Source: Nitrosomonas sp.
Lineage (GTDB): Bacteria > Pseudomonadota > Gammaproteobacteria > Burkholderiales > Nitrosomonadaceae
Direction of reading: 5' to 3'
DNA: 50,152 bases
NCBI GenBank assembly: GCA_020852475.1
Contig: JADZAR010000133.1
Coordinates: forward strand, 1-50,152
Shown: positions 8,642 to 16,867 of the stretch, piece after piece
Layout of the letters: each line of letters starts with the position of its first letter
Numbering within the stretch: position 1 is the first letter of the stretch
Translations under genes and position numbers: made by a program
Notes under the pieces: generated by a model
What the model was told of the DNA's origin: nothing
Database searches by the model: none
Seen by the model: only the letters and a program-made list of their open reading frames with translations

Positions 8642-9512
8642 TCGGCTTGTCGGCGTACTGGGCGCAACCAGTCTGGTGGGCGCCTGCCTGCAACAGCTAT
8701 TACCGGAAAACGGCTGGCGCGTTATGGCGTTTTCGCGTCAATCAATCACGCAGAACAGCAATACTACGCAGGTCACCTGGCGACAGCTTGTGCCTGTCTT
8801 AACGGCCGCCGACTCCACCGATGAAAAAATCAGTCTATGGATTTGCGCCGCGCCGATATGGATTTTGCCCGAATATTTCAAACTTTTGTCCAGCTATGGT
8901 ATAAAGCGCATTGTCATACTGTCTTCAACCAGCAGTATTACCAAACGAAAGTCTACCGATGTCAAAGAACAAAAGATCGTGCAACAACTGATTGAAGGCG
9001 AAAACCGCGTCACCGCATGGGCTGCCGCAAATCAGATCGAATGGATCATTCTGCGCCCGACACTGATCTACGGTCTCGGTCGTGACAAAAACATCAGCGA
9101 AATTGCCCGCTTTATCCAGCGCTTTGGTTTTTTTCCGCTCATCGGCAAAGCTGCGGGATTGAGGCAACCCGTGCATGCCGGTGACGTAGCGATAGCCTGC
9201 ATACGCGCATTACAGACCTTAAATCTAAGAAACTGCGCTTACAATCTTACCGGGGGTGAAACATTGTCTTACCGGGAAATGATCCGGCGGATTTTTCTGG
9301 CGCTCGATCGCAAACCGCGCTTGGTAACTTTGCCATTCTGGCTTTTCCATTGGACGATTATCGCCATGCGCTGCCTGCCGCGATACCGGCACTGGAATAG
9401 CAACATGGCTGCACGCATGAATCAGGATATGGTTTTTGACAGTTCCGCGCTATGGCGGCAATTATTGATTTCTGCCCGGCCGTTCAGGCTGTCGAGAGAA
9501 GACTTGCCATAA
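8634..9512 (+). CDS. NAD-dependent epimerase/dehydratase (SDR) family protein
   Basis: This 292-aa extended SDR-type protein has an N-terminal nucleotide-binding loop VGVLGATSLVGACL at residues 5-18 (GxxxxxG pattern), IVILSSTSSIT in the strand before the active site, ILRPTLIYGLGRDKN and PVHAGDVAIACI, the last two being hallmarks of sugar-nucleotide epimerases. The canonical YxxxK pair is not obvious after the SST motif, so catalytic competence is uncertain. A C-terminal hydrophobic/basic stretch (FWLFHWTIIAM) may associate with membrane. It overlaps the preceding GT2 gene by 8 bp and closes the glycan cluster. Confidence 0.83.
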   Translation: MDNRLVGVLGATSLVGACLQQLLPENGWRVMAFSRQSITQNSNTTQVTWRQLVPVLTAADSTDEKISLWICAAPIWILPEYFKLLSSYGIKRIVILSSTSSITKRKSTDVKEQKIVQQLIEGENRVTAWAAANQIEWIILRPTLIYGLGRDKNISEIARFIQRFGFFPLIGKAAGLRQPVHAGDVAIACIRALQTLNLRNCAYNLTGGETLSYREMIRRIFLALDRKPRLVTLPFWLFHWTIIAMRCLPRYRHWNSNMAARMNQDMVFDSSALWRQLLISARPFRLSREDLP

Positions 9513-9562
9513 AAGAATCCGCTTTTTTAGTTTTTGCTTATGATTTTTAATCACATATTTTA

Positions 9563-11347
9563 ATGAAAACAAAACCCAAACGGCAGAATGAAATTGCCGA
9601 AGTGCTGTTAAGCTTCAAACAGGCTTTTCGTTCGATCGGCGTGTTCAGCGCCGTGATTAACGGTCTTATGCTGATGCCCGCCATTTATATGTTGCAACTC
9701 TACGACAGCGTACTGACCAGCCGCAACGAAATGACACTGCTGATGTTGACATTGATTGTCATCGGTGCGTATATTTTTCTCGGCGCACTCGAATATGTGC
9801 GCAGCTTTGTCCTGATTCGCGTCGGCGCAAAACTGGATCTGAAGTTAAACAAACGCGTCTACACCGCGGCTTTCGAGCAATCCCTCAAGCATGGTGAAAG
9901 CAATGCCGGACAGGCTTTAAAAGATCTCACCAACATCCGCCAGTTCATGACCGGTAACGCGTTGTTCGCTTTTTTCGACGCGCCCTGGTTTCCGATTTAT
10001 ATTTTTGTCATTTTTATGTTCCACCCCTGGTTGGGTGTCTTTGCGCTGGTGGGTACAGCGGTGCTGATCGTATTAGCCTACATTAACGAAAAAATCTCGC
10101 GCAAACCGCTGGATGAAGCCAACACTATGGCTGTGGTATCAACCAACATGGCATCCAATAATCTGCGCAATGCCGAAGTGATCGAAGCCATGGGCATGCT
10201 GCCCAATCTTCAGGCGCGATGGAACAAGCTACACAGCCGTTTTTTGAACTTGCAGGCGGAAGCCAGTGAAAAGGCGGGTATCGTTACGGCGATATCGAAA
10301 TCGGCAACGGTTGCACTGCAATCGCTGATGCTGGGACTCGGTGCGCTGCTGGTGCTGGAAAACCAGATCTCCCCCGGCATGATGATTGCAGCGTCCATTC
10401 TGATGGGCCGCGCCATTGCTCCTGTGCAACTGCTAATCAACGTATGGAAGCAATTCGGCGGCGCACGCAGCGCCTACGACCGGCTGACCAAACTACTTGA
10501 GCAGCATCCCGCGCGTGAACCCGGCATGACGCTGCCGAAACCAACTGGCGCTGTTAGCGTTGAAAATGTCACCGCCGCACCGCCGGGATCCCGCGTGCCT
10601 GTTATCAAAGGCTTGAACTTGTCCCTGACGGCTGGCGAAGTACTCGGCATCGTAGGGCCGAGCGGATCGGGAAAATCCACGCTGGCGCGGCTTCTTGTTG
10701 GTGTATGGCCCGCAGCAGCGGGCAAGGTGCGCCTGGATGGCGCGGATGTCTATCTGTGGAACAAGGAAGAACTCGGCCCGCATATCGGTTATCTGCCACA
10801 AGACATTGAGTTATTCAGCGGTACGGTTTCCGAGAATATTGCACGATTTGGCGAAGTGGATGCCGGAAAAGTCATTCTCGCGGCGCAGCGCGCGGGCGTT
10901 CATCAAATGATTCTGAACATGCCCGAAGGTTACGACACCAAACTGGGCGACGGCGGCGCGGGGCTTTCCGGTGGCCAGAAACAACGCCTTGGACTGGCGC
11001 GCGCCATGTACGACGACCCTGCGCTCATTGTGCTTGACGAACCTAACTCCAATCTGGACGATGTCGGCGAGCAGGCGCTGCTGAATGCTTTGATCGACCT
11101 GCGCAAACGCCGCAAAACAATCGTGCTGATCACGCACCGCAGCAGCGTGATCAGCGTAACCAACAAATTGCTGGTGTTACAGGAAGGCGTGGCAAGATTG
11201 TTCGGTCCGACAGAGCAAGTGTTGGCCGAATTAAAAAAACAACAGCAGGCGCCCCAGCAGTCCGCACAGCAGAAACAACCGACGCCAGCCGCCGCCCAGC
11301 CACAGCTTCCCGTACAAACGGTCAACGTGGTTGATACAGAGGCTTAG
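9563..11347 (+). CDS. Type I secretion ABC transporter/permease (PrtD-type)
   Basis: This 594-aa half-size ABC exporter has a membrane domain in residues 15-310 (several hydrophobic spans, for example LMLTLIVIGAYIFLGALEY) and an ATPase domain from about 340. Walker A GPSGSGKST lies near 365, the signature LSGGQKQRLGLARAM near 468, Walker B ALIVLDEPNSNLD near 487 and the switch-histidine segment LITHRSS near 522. It lacks an N-terminal C39 peptidase or C39-like domain, as in the PrtD/HasD class. The C-terminus is a low-complexity Gln/Pro/Ala tail. It is the first gene of a three-gene T1SS operon with adaptor and outer-membrane partners directly downstream, and it should export a C-terminally signalled protein directly to the medium; the RTX protein at the window's right edge is a candidate. 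Confidence 0.94.
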   Translation: MKTKPKRQNEIAEVLLSFKQAFRSIGVFSAVINGLMLMPAIYMLQLYDSVLTSRNEMTLLMLTLIVIGAYIFLGALEYVRSFVLIRVGAKLDLKLNKRVYTAAFEQSLKHGESNAGQALKDLTNIRQFMTGNALFAFFDAPWFPIYIFVIFMFHPWLGVFALVGTAVLIVLAYINEKISRKPLDEANTMAVVSTNMASNNLRNAEVIEAMGMLPNLQARWNKLHSRFLNLQAEASEKAGIVTAISKSATVALQSLMLGLGALLVLENQISPGMMIAASILMGRAIAPVQLLINVWKQFGGARSAYDRLTKLLEQHPAREPGMTLPKPTGAVSVENVTAAPPGSRVPVIKGLNLSLTAGEVLGIVGPSGSGKSTLARLLVGVWPAAAGKVRLDGADVYLWNKEELGPHIGYLPQDIELFSGTVSENIARFGEVDAGKVILAAQRAGVHQMILNMPEGYDTKLGDGGAGLSGGQKQRLGLARAMYDDPALIVLDEPNSNLDDVGEQALLNALIDLRKRRKTIVLITHRSSVISVTNKLLVLQEGVARLFGPTEQVLAELKKQQQAPQQSAQQKQPTPAAAQPQLPVQTVNVVDTEA

Positions 11348-11388
11348 CAGGTCGTTGAAACAAAAGCACATTACAGCGCTATGCGTAT

Positions 11389-12783
11389 ATGACAGGAACA
11401 GTTATGAAATTGCAGGCAGACAGTAACGCAGCACCTTCCGGCGCTGCTCCGGCGGCGCAATCGGGACAAACAGAACACGATCAAACGGATGATGATGTCA
11501 AAACCGATGAGTCGGTGCATTCCCGGCTGGGCTGGTGGATCGTGCTGGTCGGTGTCGGCGGATTTTTGCTGTGGGCATTTCTTGCACCGCTGGATAAAGG
11601 CGTGCCGCTTTCCGGCACGGTCACCGTGGACACCAACCGTAAAGCCGTGCAACACCGCACCGGCGGCATTATCGATCAGATCTATATCAAGGAAGGCGAT
11701 CACGTCAAGGCCGGTCAGGTTCTGGTGCGAATGAATGATGTCCAGATCAACGCGCAGACGGAAATCACTCGCACGCAACTGATCACCGCACGCGCGGTAA
11801 AGGCACGCCTGCTGGCGGAACGCGATGGAAATAACACCATTGAATATCCTGCCGATTTACTAGCCATGCAACATGACCCGCGTATCCAGAACACTATTCT
11901 CACGCAGAATCAATTGTTCAGATCACGTCAACTCGCAATGGCCCATGAGCTTGCAGCCATCGACGAAAATATCGCCGGCCTGACAATGCAACTGCAAGGT
12001 CTCGAAGCCTCGCAAATCAGCAAAAAGCAGCAGATCGAATTCCTGCAGGAACAATTGATCAATCTGCGGGAACTCTCCAGCGATGGTTTTGTACCGCGTA
12101 ACCGTGTACTCGATCTGGAGCGCACCAATGTCCAGCTCGCGGGAGAGATTTCAGCTGAAACCGGCAATATCGGACGGATTCAGCGCCAGATTTCGGAATT
12201 GAAGCAACGCCGTATCCAGCGCCTTCAGGAACATCAAAAAGAAGTGCGCCAGCAGCTGTCCGACATACAGCGTGAAGCGGATGCGCTTCACAGTCAGCTG
12301 ATCAGCCACGAATTCGAACTGGACAATGTCCTGGTAAAAGCACCCGCCGATGGCATCGTGGTTGGCATCAACGTTTTCACTGAAGGCGGCGTTATTCAAC
12401 CGGGATTCCGCCTGATGGACATCGTGCCCAGCGATGACCCGCTCACGATTACCGGCCAGGTGCCCGTGCACCTGATTGACAAGATACATCCCGGCTTACC
12501 GGTGGATCTGATTTTTTCCGCCTTCAACCAGAATAAAACGCCGAATATTCCTGGCGAAGTGTTGCAGGTTTCCGCTGATCGACTCACCGACGAACGCACC
12601 GGCGAACCGTATTACCAGCTGAAAGCAAAGGTTACCCCCGAAGGCATGGCGTTACTGACGCATCATCAGGTACGCGCCGGTATGCCGGTGGAAATTTTCG
12701 TCAAGACCGGTGAGCGCTCTTTGATGAACTATCTGTTTAAACCGATCCTTGACCGGCTTCATGCGGCAATGAGCGAGGAATAA
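11389..12783 (+). CDS. HlyD/PrtE-family type I secretion adaptor
   Basis: This 464-aa membrane-fusion protein of the T1SS has a single transmembrane segment at residues 46-66 (WIVLVGVGGFLLWAFLAPL), a lipoyl-like strand with GGIIDQIYIKEGDHVKAGQVLVRM, long coiled-coil helices between about 120 and 320, and the returning half of the lipoyl/beta-barrel domain (VLVKAPADGIVVGINVFTEG) after 320. ATG 11389 is used; an ATG at 11404 is possible. It lies 41 bp after the ABC gene and 8 bp before the outer-membrane gene. It links the inner-membrane ABC protein with the TolC-type channel across the periplasm. Confidence 0.93.
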   Translation: MTGTVMKLQADSNAAPSGAAPAAQSGQTEHDQTDDDVKTDESVHSRLGWWIVLVGVGGFLLWAFLAPLDKGVPLSGTVTVDTNRKAVQHRTGGIIDQIYIKEGDHVKAGQVLVRMNDVQINAQTEITRTQLITARAVKARLLAERDGNNTIEYPADLLAMQHDPRIQNTILTQNQLFRSRQLAMAHELAAIDENIAGLTMQLQGLEASQISKKQQIEFLQEQLINLRELSSDGFVPRNRVLDLERTNVQLAGEISAETGNIGRIQRQISELKQRRIQRLQEHQKEVRQQLSDIQREADALHSQLISHEFELDNVLVKAPADGIVVGINVFTEGGVIQPGFRLMDIVPSDDPLTITGQVPVHLIDKIHPGLPVDLIFSAFNQNKTPNIPGEVLQVSADRLTDERTGEPYYQLKAKVTPEGMALLTHHQVRAGMPVEIFVKTGERSLMNYLFKPILDRLHAAMSEE

Positions 12784-12791
12784 CTCTACCC

Positions 12792-14162
12792 ATGACGATA
12801 GCGCGCAAAATAACAATCATTGTTTTTACCGCCGCCCTGGCCGGATCGGCCCAGGCATTGAGCCTGCTTGATGCGTACGAAGCCGCGCTGGAGCATGACC
12901 CCACTTATCGTTCCGCCATCCATGAAAGTGAAGCCGGACAGCAAACCGAAATTATTACCCGTGCGAGCCTGTTACCCAATCTGACCATCACACATACGGA
13001 CAGCAAAAGTGTGGGCAATCAGAAAACATCCACGCCTGGCATACCTAATGACCTGAGTTTTCGCAGCCAAGTCAGCGCATTGACCTTGCGCCAGCCGATT
13101 ATCAACATGGAAGCTGTTGCCGGGTATCGCCAGGGGCAAGCGCAGACCAATTCCAGTCGCGCCCGTTTTTCCGGCCAAAGTCAGCAACTCATTGTCCGGC
13201 TGGTTGAAGTTTACTTCGAAGCATTGCTCGCGCAGCATCGGTTGAAGCTTGCGCATGCCCAGCTGGATTCACTCACCGAACTCAAGCGCGTCAACGAAAA
13301 CATGCTGATGAAAGGCGAAGGCACCACTACGGATGTGCTGGAAACACAGTCCCGCCATGCATTGGCGCAGGCGCAGCTGATCGAGGCACAGGATGAATTG
13401 TATGTTGCACAATTGCGTCTGGAGTCGATGATAGGACGGGAAGCAGTGCAACTCCACCATTTATCGGATATCTTCCGTGCCGATATGATATTCCTACCTG
13501 GTTTTGAAGACTGGCGCGCACTCGCGATAGATCGTAACGCGGAGCTCGTCACCCAGCGGCATATCGTGCAATCGGGCAAGGAAGAAATACGCAAGAGCTA
13601 TGCGGGTCACACGCCACGCGTCGATTTTGTCGCCAGTCTCAGCCGGAATAAATCAGCGTCATTTATTACTTTTGATCGTGATGTTGAGCTCGCCACGGTT
13701 GGCGTCGAAGTCAACCTGCCGTTATACGCCGGTGGGCGCGTGAATGCGTTGACGGATCAGGCCAAAGCCAATCACGCGCGCGCCGAGGCTGAACTGGACG
13801 CCATTATGGATAATGTTTTGGTTGAACTGCGCAGACAATATCAGCGCGTTTACAGCAGTGTACGGCGTATCGAATCACTGGAACTGGCGGTGAAATCGGC
13901 CAAACTGCTGGTGCATGCGACAGAAAAAAGCATACAGGGCGGCATCCGCATCAATCTGGATTTACTCGATGCGCAACAGCAGCTTTTTAACAGTGAGATT
14001 AATCTGGCCGAGGCTAAATACCATTTTCTGCTTGCGTACCTGCGCTTGAATCTGGCTGCGGGCACGCTGGTACTGGATGATTTGCGTAAAATCGCGTCTT
14101 ATTTCACACCGGCTGATTCAGCGCCGGAGAATTTGACAACAACCGGCGCAATGCAGAAATAA
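12792..14162 (+). CDS. TolC-family outer-membrane channel of type I secretion system
   Basis: This 456-aa protein begins with a signal peptide (IIVFTAALAGSAQA, cleavage near residue 23) followed by LSLLDAYEAALEHDPTYRSA, a typical start of the TolC repeat. Two homologous halves with long helices follow, and VGVEVNLPLYAGGRVNAL corresponds to the conserved strand motif at the start of the second half. It completes the PrtDEF-like operon (spacing 8 bp). The stop codon abuts the stop of the convergent DUF6447 gene with no base between. Dedicated TolC homologues of this kind are usual in PrtD systems. Confidence 0.93.
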   Translation: MTIARKITIIVFTAALAGSAQALSLLDAYEAALEHDPTYRSAIHESEAGQQTEIITRASLLPNLTITHTDSKSVGNQKTSTPGIPNDLSFRSQVSALTLRQPIINMEAVAGYRQGQAQTNSSRARFSGQSQQLIVRLVEVYFEALLAQHRLKLAHAQLDSLTELKRVNENMLMKGEGTTTDVLETQSRHALAQAQLIEAQDELYVAQLRLESMIGREAVQLHHLSDIFRADMIFLPGFEDWRALAIDRNAELVTQRHIVQSGKEEIRKSYAGHTPRVDFVASLSRNKSASFITFDRDVELATVGVEVNLPLYAGGRVNALTDQAKANHARAEAELDAIMDNVLVELRRQYQRVYSSVRRIESLELAVKSAKLLVHATEKSIQGGIRINLDLLDAQQQLFNSEINLAEAKYHFLLAYLRLNLAAGTLVLDDLRKIASYFTPADSAPENLTTTGAMQK

Positions 14163-14369
14163 TCAATGCCTGTCAACAGGCAGCGCATTTTTTAGCGCAG
14201 CCTGATACGCCATTTTCGCGGTACCGGCAATGGCCAGTCTGGCCTTGAGTTGTGCAATTTCGTTTTCTACAACACGCAAATTGGTAATTTGCGCTTTGGC
14301 TTCCTGACTCAGCGATGACAATGGGTATTCAACGCCATCAATGATGATCTTTTTTTCACTTTCCGTCAT
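14163..14369 (-). CDS. Small DUF6447-family protein
   Basis: This 68-aa protein begins MTESEKKIIIDGVEYPLSSLS, then EEA/QEAK and a helical ENEIAQLKARLAIAGTAKMAYQAAL, matching the short DUF6447 family as I know it. It has no signal peptide or membrane span, and the second half is a likely amphipathic helix or coiled coil. It converges on the T1SS operon with stops touching. Members of this family recur near type I secretion and RTX genes, so a role around the exporter or its substrate is possible but unproven. A GGGAAACC just upstream of the ATG may serve as a weak ribosome-binding site. Confidence 0.75.
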   Translation of the reverse strand: MTESEKKIIIDGVEYPLSSLSQEAKAQITNLRVVENEIAQLKARLAIAGTAKMAYQAALKNALPVDRH

Positions 14370-14407
14370 TTGGTTTCCCGATTCTATAAATTTAAAGAAC
14401 GCCCATT

Positions 14408-14887
14408 CTACAAACTCGAAGCCTGTTCAAGCAAGTAAAGTTCGTATCCAATTAAAAAACTGTAACCGGTCAGAATCAAATAATGCAGATGTCTGACGCG
14501 CATTCCGCCGAAAACCTTCACATTCTGATGAATCACCAGCATGACAAGCGCCAAAGCCGTAAGCGCCATTTTCACCGCAATGAATTTATCCACGCTGTCC
14601 TCGATCAGGGTCAGCATGAACCAGTTCAGTTCTTCGCCACCGCTATCCAGAATTCTCAGCGTAAAAAACGCATCGCACACACTGAGAAGCATGATGCCGA
14701 TAACACAAAACATCAAGTGATCCGCGTAGCGATCGACATAAGCGCTCCCCCCGCGCCCTGTTTCGGCGCGGCGCTCGCCAGTGCGCCTGCCCGGTTTAAA
14801 TCCCAGATGGTATGCACAAAAGAAAGGAACATCCCGGCGACGGTTCTGCACACGAGCATTCTCACGAACAGTATAGGCAATGGTCAT
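14408..14887 (-). CDS. DUF5658-family membrane protein
   Basis: This 159-aa protein has a polar, arginine-rich N-terminus (about 55 residues) and three hydrophobic spans: LMFCVIGIMLLSVCDAFFTL, VKMALTALALVMLVI and YLILTGYSFLIGYELYLL. The pattern of an Asp in the first span followed by LDSGGEELNWFM before the second is characteristic of DUF5658. A strong ribosome-binding site (AAGGAG) precedes the ATG at 14887. It lies 38 bp upstream of the DUF6447 gene on the same strand and is probably co-transcribed. Function unknown; inner-membrane location predicted. Confidence 0.78.
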   Translation of the reverse strand: MTIAYTVRENARVQNRRRDVPFFCAYHLGFKPGRRTGERRAETGRGGSAYVDRYADHLMFCVIGIMLLSVCDAFFTLRILDSGGEELNWFMLTLIEDSVDKFIAVKMALTALALVMLVIHQNVKVFGGMRVRHLHYLILTGYSFLIGYELYLLEQASSL

Positions 14888-15257
14888 ATAAAAAACTCCT
14901 TTTTATCAAATCTTCAAACAGAGTCGGGTGATCGCGGTCACTTGCTTATCGTGTTACGACAATCCGGAAACACACATTATCCTTTCTAAAAATATAGTCG
15001 AGAGGCAGTCGATAACCGATAAAAACAGACCAGAAGGCGATGCATATGCCTGATAAATGAGCAACGCCGGGTCTGCTTTAACTCCGCGGCGACACAACAC
15101 AGATCGTTTTTCATCAGCTTGCTGATGCTATCGTATAGCGCTCATGGCAGCCATCATACTGCACAACAGTACAATACCCCCCGATTTGCTGTAAAATCTA
15201 AATCACTTGATGTGTTTCCGGAAAGTGACCACCGCCCTTCAATTTCTTATCAACGCA
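14888..15257. other. Intergenic region between divergent DUF5658 and lptE genes
   Basis: About 370 bp separate divergently oriented genes, so promoters for both are expected here, but no clear -35/-10 pair can be assigned by eye. A perfect 7-bp stem hairpin (CATCAGC-TT-GCTGATG) lies at 15112-15127; no U-tract follows it on either strand, so it is not an obvious terminator. An extended in-frame start of the lptE reading frame lies at 15207. Confidence 0.4.
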
Positions 15258-15830
15258 ATGAACAAAACCGCAGCAACCGCAACCGATTACCCGGCGAAAT
15301 ACCGATCATCCGGAATTCTTATTCTGACAGTGCTTTTGATGTTTCTTCTGCTGACCGCCTGCGGTTTCAAGCTGCGCGGTCAGATTTCATCGCTGCCATT
15401 CAAAACATTATACGTCGCCGCACCGTCGGGCCACACCATCGGATCGGATTTGCGCCGTGCGGTCGGCGCTTCGACTACTACAAAAATTGTCGACACAATG
15501 GAAGAAGCCGAAGCTATTCTGCAAGTCATCAACGCCAGCAATGAGCGGCGGATTCTTTCACTTTCAGGGGGTGGACGCGTTCGCGAGTTTGAACTGGTTT
15601 TCCGAATATCCACTCGCCTTCTGGACACCAACGGTATTGAAATTGCGCCACAAACTGAAATCGTATTGACGCGAATTCTGCCATTCCTGGATGCCCAGAT
15701 TCTGGCTAAAGAAGCCGAAGAACAGATGCTTTACCGGGACATGCAGTCTGACGCCGTACAGCAGATTATCTGGCGGTTGTCGACCATTCGCACACCCGAC
15801 GCGCCGGCAGGCCTCACGGTCATCAACTGA
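15258..15830 (+). CDS. lptE: LPS-assembly lipoprotein LptE
   Basis: LptE plugs the LptD barrel and helps deliver lipopolysaccharide to the outer leaflet. From ATG 15258 the product is 190 aa with a lipoprotein signal: a polar start, then ILILTVLLMFLLLTAC, where LTAC is the lipobox and the Cys is followed by GFKLRG, the very conserved LptE mature start. The rest (TLYVAAPSGHTIGSDLRRAV, EFELVFRIS, ITLTRI-like strands) fits the family fold and length. The frame is open up to a TTG at 15207, which would add 17 residues; I prefer 15258 because it gives a more compact signal sequence. holA follows 8 bp later, a common lptE-holA pairing; leuS, often upstream, is absent here. Confidence 0.9.
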   Translation: MNKTAATATDYPAKYRSSGILILTVLLMFLLLTACGFKLRGQISSLPFKTLYVAAPSGHTIGSDLRRAVGASTTTKIVDTMEEAEAILQVINASNERRILSLSGGGRVREFELVFRISTRLLDTNGIEIAPQTEIVLTRILPFLDAQILAKEAEEQMLYRDMQSDAVQQIIWRLSTIRTPDAPAGLTVIN

Positions 15831-15838
15831 TCACCGGC

Positions 15839-16852
15839 ATGCAGTTAAAAGCAGACCAGCTTGCTCTGCACTTGCAAAAACAGCTGGCGCCACTGTATAC
15901 GGTTTTCGGCAGCGAACCGCTGCTGATTGCCGAGACCACTGACCTGATTCGCAAAAAGGCGCGCGAAAACGGCTTTACCGAACATGAGATCTACACCGCG
16001 GACAGCCATTTCCGCTGGACCGAACTGCTCAGCGCCGGTTGCAGTCCGTCGTTGTTTGGCGATCGCAAAATCATCGACATACGTATTCCCACCGGAAAAC
16101 CGGGTAAAGAGGGCGGCAAAACCATTGAGAACTACTGCCGGGCTTTGCCCACGGATGCCATCACGCTGATCACACTGCCCAGAATAGACCGGCAGAGCCA
16201 GTCCGCCAAATGGTTCAAAGCCATTGAGAATGCAGGCGTCATGGTACCCATCTACGCCATTGAACAGACACAATTGCCAATCTGGATCAGAAACCGGCTC
16301 GCCCTGCAGCAGCAAACGGTCGACCAAGACACCCTGCTGTTTATCGCCGGACAGGTTGAAGGTAATCTGCTGGCCGCGAATCAGGAAATACAGAAGCTTG
16401 CGCTGCTCTACCCTTCCGGCCATCTGTCGTTCGAAGCGGTCAAAAACGCTATTCTCGACGTTGCCCGCTATGATGTTTATCAACTGGCGGATGCCATGCT
16501 GTCAGCCAATCCGGCGCGTTTTACACGCATACTGGCCGGACTGCAAAGCGAAGGCGCCGCGCCGCCGCTCATTCTGACGGTTTTATGCGAACAGATCCGG
16601 CAATTGATTTTCCTGCGCAAAGGACTGAATCAGGGCATTCCCGCCGGCCAGCTATTAAAAACAGTCCGCATCTGGGGAGAACGGCAAAACACAGTTATCA
16701 TGGCCGCAAAGCGAATCACAGAGCAGCAGTTGCTGAAAAGCCTGCTGCGCGCGGCAAAAATCGACCGGATCATCAAAGGCGTGGCTGACGGCAATGTCAA
16801 AGACGCCTGGAATGAACTGCTGATCCTCGGCGTCAATCTTACAGTCAAATAA
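15839..16852 (+). CDS. holA: DNA polymerase III subunit delta
   Basis: The 337-aa product (E. coli HolA is of similar length) is the clamp-loader delta subunit that opens the beta sliding clamp. Visible family marks are the N-terminal LYTVFGSEPLLIAETTDLIRKKA, the internal TLPRIDRQSQSAKWFKAIE segment, the QEIQKLALLYP helix of the second domain, DVARYDVYQLADAML, and the C-terminal collar domain (LTVLCEQIRQLIFLRKG). ATG 15839 lies 8 bp after lptE, implying co-transcription. It is unlikely to be anything else. Confidence 0.95.
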   Translation: MQLKADQLALHLQKQLAPLYTVFGSEPLLIAETTDLIRKKARENGFTEHEIYTADSHFRWTELLSAGCSPSLFGDRKIIDIRIPTGKPGKEGGKTIENYCRALPTDAITLITLPRIDRQSQSAKWFKAIENAGVMVPIYAIEQTQLPIWIRNRLALQQQTVDQDTLLFIAGQVEGNLLAANQEIQKLALLYPSGHLSFEAVKNAILDVARYDVYQLADAMLSANPARFTRILAGLQSEGAAPPLILTVLCEQIRQLIFLRKGLNQGIPAGQLLKTVRIWGERQNTVIMAAKRITEQQLLKSLLRAAKIDRIIKGVADGNVKDAWNELLILGVNLTVK

Positions 16853-16867
16853 GCGCATCACGATGAA

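Noticed and set aside
15112-15127. Perfect 7-bp stem hairpin in the DUF5658-lptE intergenic region
   Set aside because: No U-tract follows on either strand and it is not near a gene end, so I did not call it a terminator.
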